Shown here: positions 60,845-64,000 of the stretch, piece after piece
How the letters are laid out: the number at the start of each line of letters is the position of its first letter
How positions within the stretch are numbered: position 1 is the first letter of the stretch
Source: Methylocystis parvus OBBP
Lineage (GTDB): Bacteria > Pseudomonadota > Alphaproteobacteria > Rhizobiales > Beijerinckiaceae
Length of the DNA: 64,000 nt
NCBI RefSeq assembly: GCF_027571405.1
Contig: NZ_CP092968.1
Location: 186,001-250,000 of the forward strand
Direction of reading: 5' to 3'
Program-made: the position numbers and the translations under genes
Notes under the pieces: generated by a model
Told to the model about the DNA's origin: nothing
The model's input: the letters and a program-made list of their open reading frames with translations, nothing else
Databases searched by the model: none

Positions 60845-61999
60845 CTATCCAGCGCGCGTCGCGAGGCGCTTTGCGCGGAAATACGCGCCGGACAACGCCG
60901 GATTCTGCTTCACGCGCCGCTTGAGCTGGAGATAGGCGGAGAAGGCCGGGGCGAGCGCCATTCCGCGCGTCGACACCGGCATGATGACGTCGCACAGCTC
61001 GATCGTTTCGTCGCAGACGGCGTTCTTGTAGCGCGCTTCGCCGGCTCCAAGATCGAAATGGGTCATCCCTCGCGAAACGAGATTGCGCATCAGCGCATGC
61101 AATAGAAGATCGCCGGGCGATGAGCGCGCCAGCTCTTCATCCATCTCGAAAGAATTGAGCATTCCCGAAAAGCGCCCGCCGCGGACGATTCCCGCATAGG
61201 TCGCCGCGATGCGCCCGCCGACCGAGAGCGCATGCAATTCGAGGGCGCCGTCGCCCTTTTGATCCAGGAGCCGATCGAGGAATGCGCGAACGCGGCGCCG
61301 TTCGAACGAATCCACGACGCCCATATCGGAGAAGCGCGCGGTTTTCTGCCTGATCAGGGTCTCGATGACGTCGAGGGCGCGCGTCCCCGCGACGCCGTGC
61401 TCATAGGATAGCGCGCCCATTTCCGCGAGGCGGGCTTCCTTTTTCTTCAACTTTTTCCGGGCGTCTTTCGACAGGCGCGCGGCGAGTTCCTCGACCCGCG
61501 CGGGAAGCGTCGTCCCGTAGGCGAAACTGGCGCTCGGGCGCGCGTCGGGAAAGGCGAGGGGGTTGTCGAATGCGTCGAAGCGGCGCGGCTGATTGCGCAA
61601 ATAAATGAGATCAGGAACGGATTGCGCGGCGCGCGCGGCTTTGAGGAGCAGCGCCCGCAAACCGGCCCCATCGTAGCGCGCGCCCGGGGCGAGGAGGGGA
61701 AGATTGAAATTGCTTTCCCGTCCGCCGAGAAACTGCGCGATGTCGCAGCCGGCCCGGGTCTGGACGCATAGCGGCAGAAGCGCGCGCGGGCGCCCCAGAT
61801 GGTCGCGTTCGACGATGATGAAGGGCCGCACGCCTTCGGCCCGGCCGATCGTTTCGAACCAGGCGGAGGCGAAGGAATATGTCTGATAAGGGCTGATCGC
61901 CGCGCGTTCGGACAGTTCGAGCCACAAGTCCCGCGCGTCCGACAGACGCGGGAACGCGTCGGTCGTCGCTCGGACAGGAATTTCTGTCAGAACCGGCAA
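60845..61999 (-). CDS. FemAB-like/GNAT (CelD/BcsL-type) acyltransferase
   Basis: 384 aa from a TTG at 61999 with ggagga. The acyltransferase fold (Acetyltransf_6) is visible: RPFIIVERDHLGRPRALLPL, RLSKDARKKLKKKEARLAEM and the late LLLHALMRNLVSRGMTHFDL, ending YFRAKRL. Such enzymes occur in polysaccharide clusters, where they may acylate sugars. It is convergent with the wzc-like gene (12-bp gap) and divergent from the deacetylase gene. Confidence 0.85.
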   Translation of the reverse strand: MPVLTEIPVRATTDAFPRLSDARDLWLELSERAAISPYQTYSFASAWFETIGRAEGVRPFIIVERDHLGRPRALLPLCVQTRAGCDIAQFLGGRESNFNLPLLAPGARYDGAGLRALLLKAARAAQSVPDLIYLRNQPRRFDAFDNPLAFPDARPSASFAYGTTLPARVEELAARLSKDARKKLKKKEARLAEMGALSYEHGVAGTRALDVIETLIRQKTARFSDMGVVDSFERRRVRAFLDRLLDQKGDGALELHALSVGGRIAATYAGIVRGGRFSGMLNSFEMDEELARSSPGDLLLHALMRNLVSRGMTHFDLGAGEARYKNAVCDETIELCDVIMPVSTRGMALAPAFSAYLQLKRRVKQNPALSGAYFRAKRLATRAG

Positions 62000-62155
62000 A
62001 ACTCATCCTCCAGGCTTTCGAGCGTCCCGCCGGGAGGGCCCAACCTCCGTATCCCGTAAGCCTCGCGCCTAAATCTCCCACGAGCTGCATAACAGATAGT
62101 TAGAAACTTGATCTTAAATCCTGGAAGGGTTTCGAGCGCGTATTTCGGGGGTTCC

Positions 62156-63211
62156 ATGGCAAGTTGGCGGGAGCGGGCGATCGGCGCCGGCATGCGGCTC
62201 TTTCAGGCGAGCGGCGCGCATCGGCTCGCCGCTCCCTTCACGCGCGGCCTTGGCGCGATCCTCATGTTCCACCGCGTCAGGCCGAATCCCGGCGAAGCTT
62301 TCGCGCCGAATGCGGGCCTGGAGATTACGCCGGATTTTCTCGACAATCTTCTCGGGCATTTGCGCGCTCGCGGCTACGAAATCCTCTCGCTCGACGCCGC
62401 GCTCGGGCGCCTTCGCGGGGAAGAGTCGACGGGGCGGCCCTTCGTCGCGCTCACTTTCGACGACGGCTATCGCGACCTCGTGGAACATGCGCTCCCCATA
62501 CTGGAGCGGCGGCGCGCGCCCTTCACGGCCTATGTGACGGCCGGCTTCGCTGATCGCGCCGCGCGGCTCTGGTGGCTCGAAATGGAACAGGCGATGCGAC
62601 GCCTTTCCCGGGTAGAGATCGACGTCGGCGGCCGGCGCATCATGCGCGACTGCGCAACGGCGGCCGAGAAGAGCGCGGCCTTCGGGGAAATCTATTGGGC
62701 CATACGCGACGGCGGCGAAGCGCAATTGCTGGAGGTCGCAGCGGCGCTCACGGCGCAGGCGGGCGTCGACTCCCAAGCCCTGACGGCCGAGGCCTGCCTC
62801 GACTGGGGGGCGATCGCAGGGCTGGCGCGCCATGAACTTGCGACGATCGGCGCGCACTCGCTCACCCATCCGCGCCTCGCCAAGCTCGACGAGGGCGCCG
62901 CTCGTCGCGAGATGGCGGAAAGCCGCGACCGTATCGCACAGGAGACGGGCGTGACGCCGACGCATTTCTGCTATCCCGTCGGAGACGCGACCTCGGCCGG
63001 CGCGCGCGAATTCCGGCTTGCGGCGACGCTCGGTTTCGAGAGCGCCGTCACAACGCGGCCGGGGATGATTTTCCCCGAGCATCGCCGCCATTTGCATGCG
63101 CTTCCCCGCCTCTCTGTGAACGGCAAACATCAAAGCCTCGCGGCGCTCGACGTGCTCTTGAGCGGCGCGCCCTTCGCCCTGATGAATCGCGGCCGTCGCG
63201 TCGCGGCGTGA
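62156..63211 (+). CDS. polysaccharide deacetylase (NodB family)
   Basis: 351 aa from the ATG at 62156. NodB motifs are ALTFDDGYRDL (Asp pair, residues 102-103) and the metal His pair in GAHSLTHPRLAKL (about 234). Later comes FCYPVGDATSAG (motif 3). No signal peptide; the N-terminal 40 residues (LFQASGAHRLAAPF) are amphipathic. It would remove N-acetyl groups from an exopolysaccharide or its precursor. It ends 17 bp before the next gene, so the two form an operon. Confidence 0.9.
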   Translation: MASWRERAIGAGMRLFQASGAHRLAAPFTRGLGAILMFHRVRPNPGEAFAPNAGLEITPDFLDNLLGHLRARGYEILSLDAALGRLRGEESTGRPFVALTFDDGYRDLVEHALPILERRRAPFTAYVTAGFADRAARLWWLEMEQAMRRLSRVEIDVGGRRIMRDCATAAEKSAAFGEIYWAIRDGGEAQLLEVAAALTAQAGVDSQALTAEACLDWGAIAGLARHELATIGAHSLTHPRLAKLDEGAARREMAESRDRIAQETGVTPTHFCYPVGDATSAGAREFRLAATLGFESAVTTRPGMIFPEHRRHLHALPRLSVNGKHQSLAALDVLLSGAPFALMNRGRRVAA

Positions 63212-63228
63212 CCTGAAGGAGAACGGCG

Positions 63229-64000
63229 ATCAGTTTCGATCCCTTCGAAGCCTCCTGGCGGGAGGTCGAGCTTGGCGAATCGCGCGGCGTGCTGCTCCCG
63301 GCGATGGCGGCCGGACTGATCTCCGCGGGCCTGACCCTCGGCGTCTTTCTCGCGCTGCACGTCACGGTCCCGGCCGACCTCGAGCAGCTCTCCGCGACGG
63401 ACGCCGCCATGCGCCATTACGCGGAGGCGGGCTATTTTCCGCTCCAGGCGGCGGCGGAGGCGGATGGACGCCACGCCCTTTCGGCCGGCGCGGCCTTCCA
63501 GACCTTTGGCGGCCTCTTCATCATGTTCATGTCGGCCGCCTATGGCGGCTGGCGCGGCGTCACAAATCCGCGCGCACGCGGATGGACCAATGCTTTCTGG
63601 ATGACGAGCGTCACCGCGATCTGCCTGTTGCTCTGGGCTTTCCACGGACTGACCTTGCAAAAGCTCGACTATCTGATCGGTGCGGACGGGCTCGGCGCCC
63701 GCGCGCTGCCCGCCGTCGTGCTTCTCAAGCGCGGCCTCTACGCCGCAGGCCTCGCTTCCTTCCTCTGCCTCTTCGCGCATGACATGGGCTATCGCCTCCG
63801 CGAAGCCCTGGTCGATTTCGGCGTGATCGGGGAGGACGAGGAACGCACAAGTCGGGAAAAGCCGCGGCCCTTCAAAAGCAAAGGCTGGTCGCGCCGCATC
63901 ACGGACGATCTGGATCCGCCCGGAGCGGAGGAGGGCGGCTTCGGCCATCGCGGGGCTGCGCCGCCATGGGGCGCGCCGTCGAGCGAGGAGGCCCGCGCCC
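63229..64000 (+). CDS. multi-TM membrane protein with probable ATC start (3' end outside window)
   Basis: Open frame from 63217 to the window end. There is no ATG, GTG or TTG near the strong RBS gaaggag (63215-63221); the codon at the right spacing is ATC at 63229, reading (I)SFDPFEASWREVELGES. A GTG at 63289 is the only conventional alternative and would remove the cytoplasmic N-tail. Four hydrophobic segments follow (about 20-45, 80-105, 120-145, 165-185), then a Arg/Pro-rich cytoplasmic part (SREKPRPFKSKGWSRR). No family recognised. Probably co-transcribed with the deacetylase. Confidence 0.6.
   Translation, partial: MSFDPFEASWREVELGESRGVLLPAMAAGLISAGLTLGVFLALHVTVPADLEQLSATDAAMRHYAEAGYFPLQAAAEADGRHALSAGAAFQTFGGLFIMFMSAAYGGWRGVTNPRARGWTNAFWMTSVTAICLLLWAFHGLTLQKLDYLIGADGLGARALPAVVLLKRGLYAAGLASFLCLFAHDMGYRLREALVDFGVIGEDEERTSREKPRPFKSKGWSRRITDDLDPPGAEEGGFGHRGAAPPWGAPSSEEARA

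Overview
The window looks like a chromosomal segment of a high-GC alphaproteobacterium, most likely Hyphomicrobiales (Rhizobiales), perhaps of the Beijerinckiaceae/Methylocystaceae type. The grounds are codon use, TadE/TadG genes, DUF2865 and DUF2809 proteins, a ClpS-ClpA pair, an RHH/PIN toxin-antitoxin pair, and core genes (ssb, uvrA, rnr, topA, kdsB, pheA, rpmG) of clearly alphaproteobacterial character. The genus is a guess: no rRNA or lineage-specific marker is present. No prophage, IS element, CRISPR array or rRNA gene was found. One tRNA gene, tRNA-Cys(GCA), lies at 50432-50505.

Layout. 1-8 kb: the end of a degenerate LytM/M23 envelope protein, a YkgJ cysteine-cluster protein, small secreted cysteine proteins, the ZapE ATPase, two GNAT acetyltransferases, an EF-hand protein, a NUDIX hydrolase and a metallophosphoesterase. 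These are followed by a short AT-rich island (about 6.2-7.3 kb) with an unknown gene and an N-terminally damaged dCTP-deaminase-like gene. 8-19 kb: a carbohydrate block with a very large membrane-anchored GH94 phosphorylase-like protein, a GT2, a methyltransferase, a GT4-type transferase and a Tat-exported OpgD-type glucan protein. 19.5-22.3 kb: a TadE-TadE-TadG operon. 22.6-31.7 kb: ssb, a VOC protein, DctA, a RHH/PIN toxin-antitoxin pair with a palindromic operator, uvrA carrying an in-frame palindromic repeat, an O-antigen-ligase/Wzy-type protein and a GT4. 31.8-44 kb: clpA-clpS, an rhlE-type helicase, a HIT protein, a lipoprotein-kdsB-pheA operon, rpmG, and rnr with DUF2809. 44-54 kb: a lone TadG/vWA gene, topA, a cupin, MgtC, tRNA-Cys, AsmA and DUF2865. 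54-64 kb: a receiver-only regulator, DUF423 and an exopolysaccharide locus (WcaJ-type initiator, GT4, Wza, Wzc-like co-polymerase, FemAB-like acyltransferase, NodB deacetylase, membrane protein).

How the parts work together. The polysaccharide genes fall into three separated blocks (13.7-17.4, 29.2-31.7 and 55.2-63.2 kb). Together they supply initiation, glycosyl transfer, polymerisation, export and tailoring, but no Wzx flippase is visible. The GH94 fusion and the OpgD-type protein are plausible partners in periplasmic beta-glucan metabolism.

The main observations for follow-up are: the GH94 fusion without the usual GT84 synthase; a roughly 110-bp double palindrome translated inside uvrA; two copies of a roughly 150-bp composite inverted element; a Wzc-like protein whose kinase P-loop is eroded; a membrane-protein gene that seems to begin at ATC; and CtrA-like boxes near envelope genes. 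Several starts are non-ATG (TTG or GTG), and this is stated where it matters.
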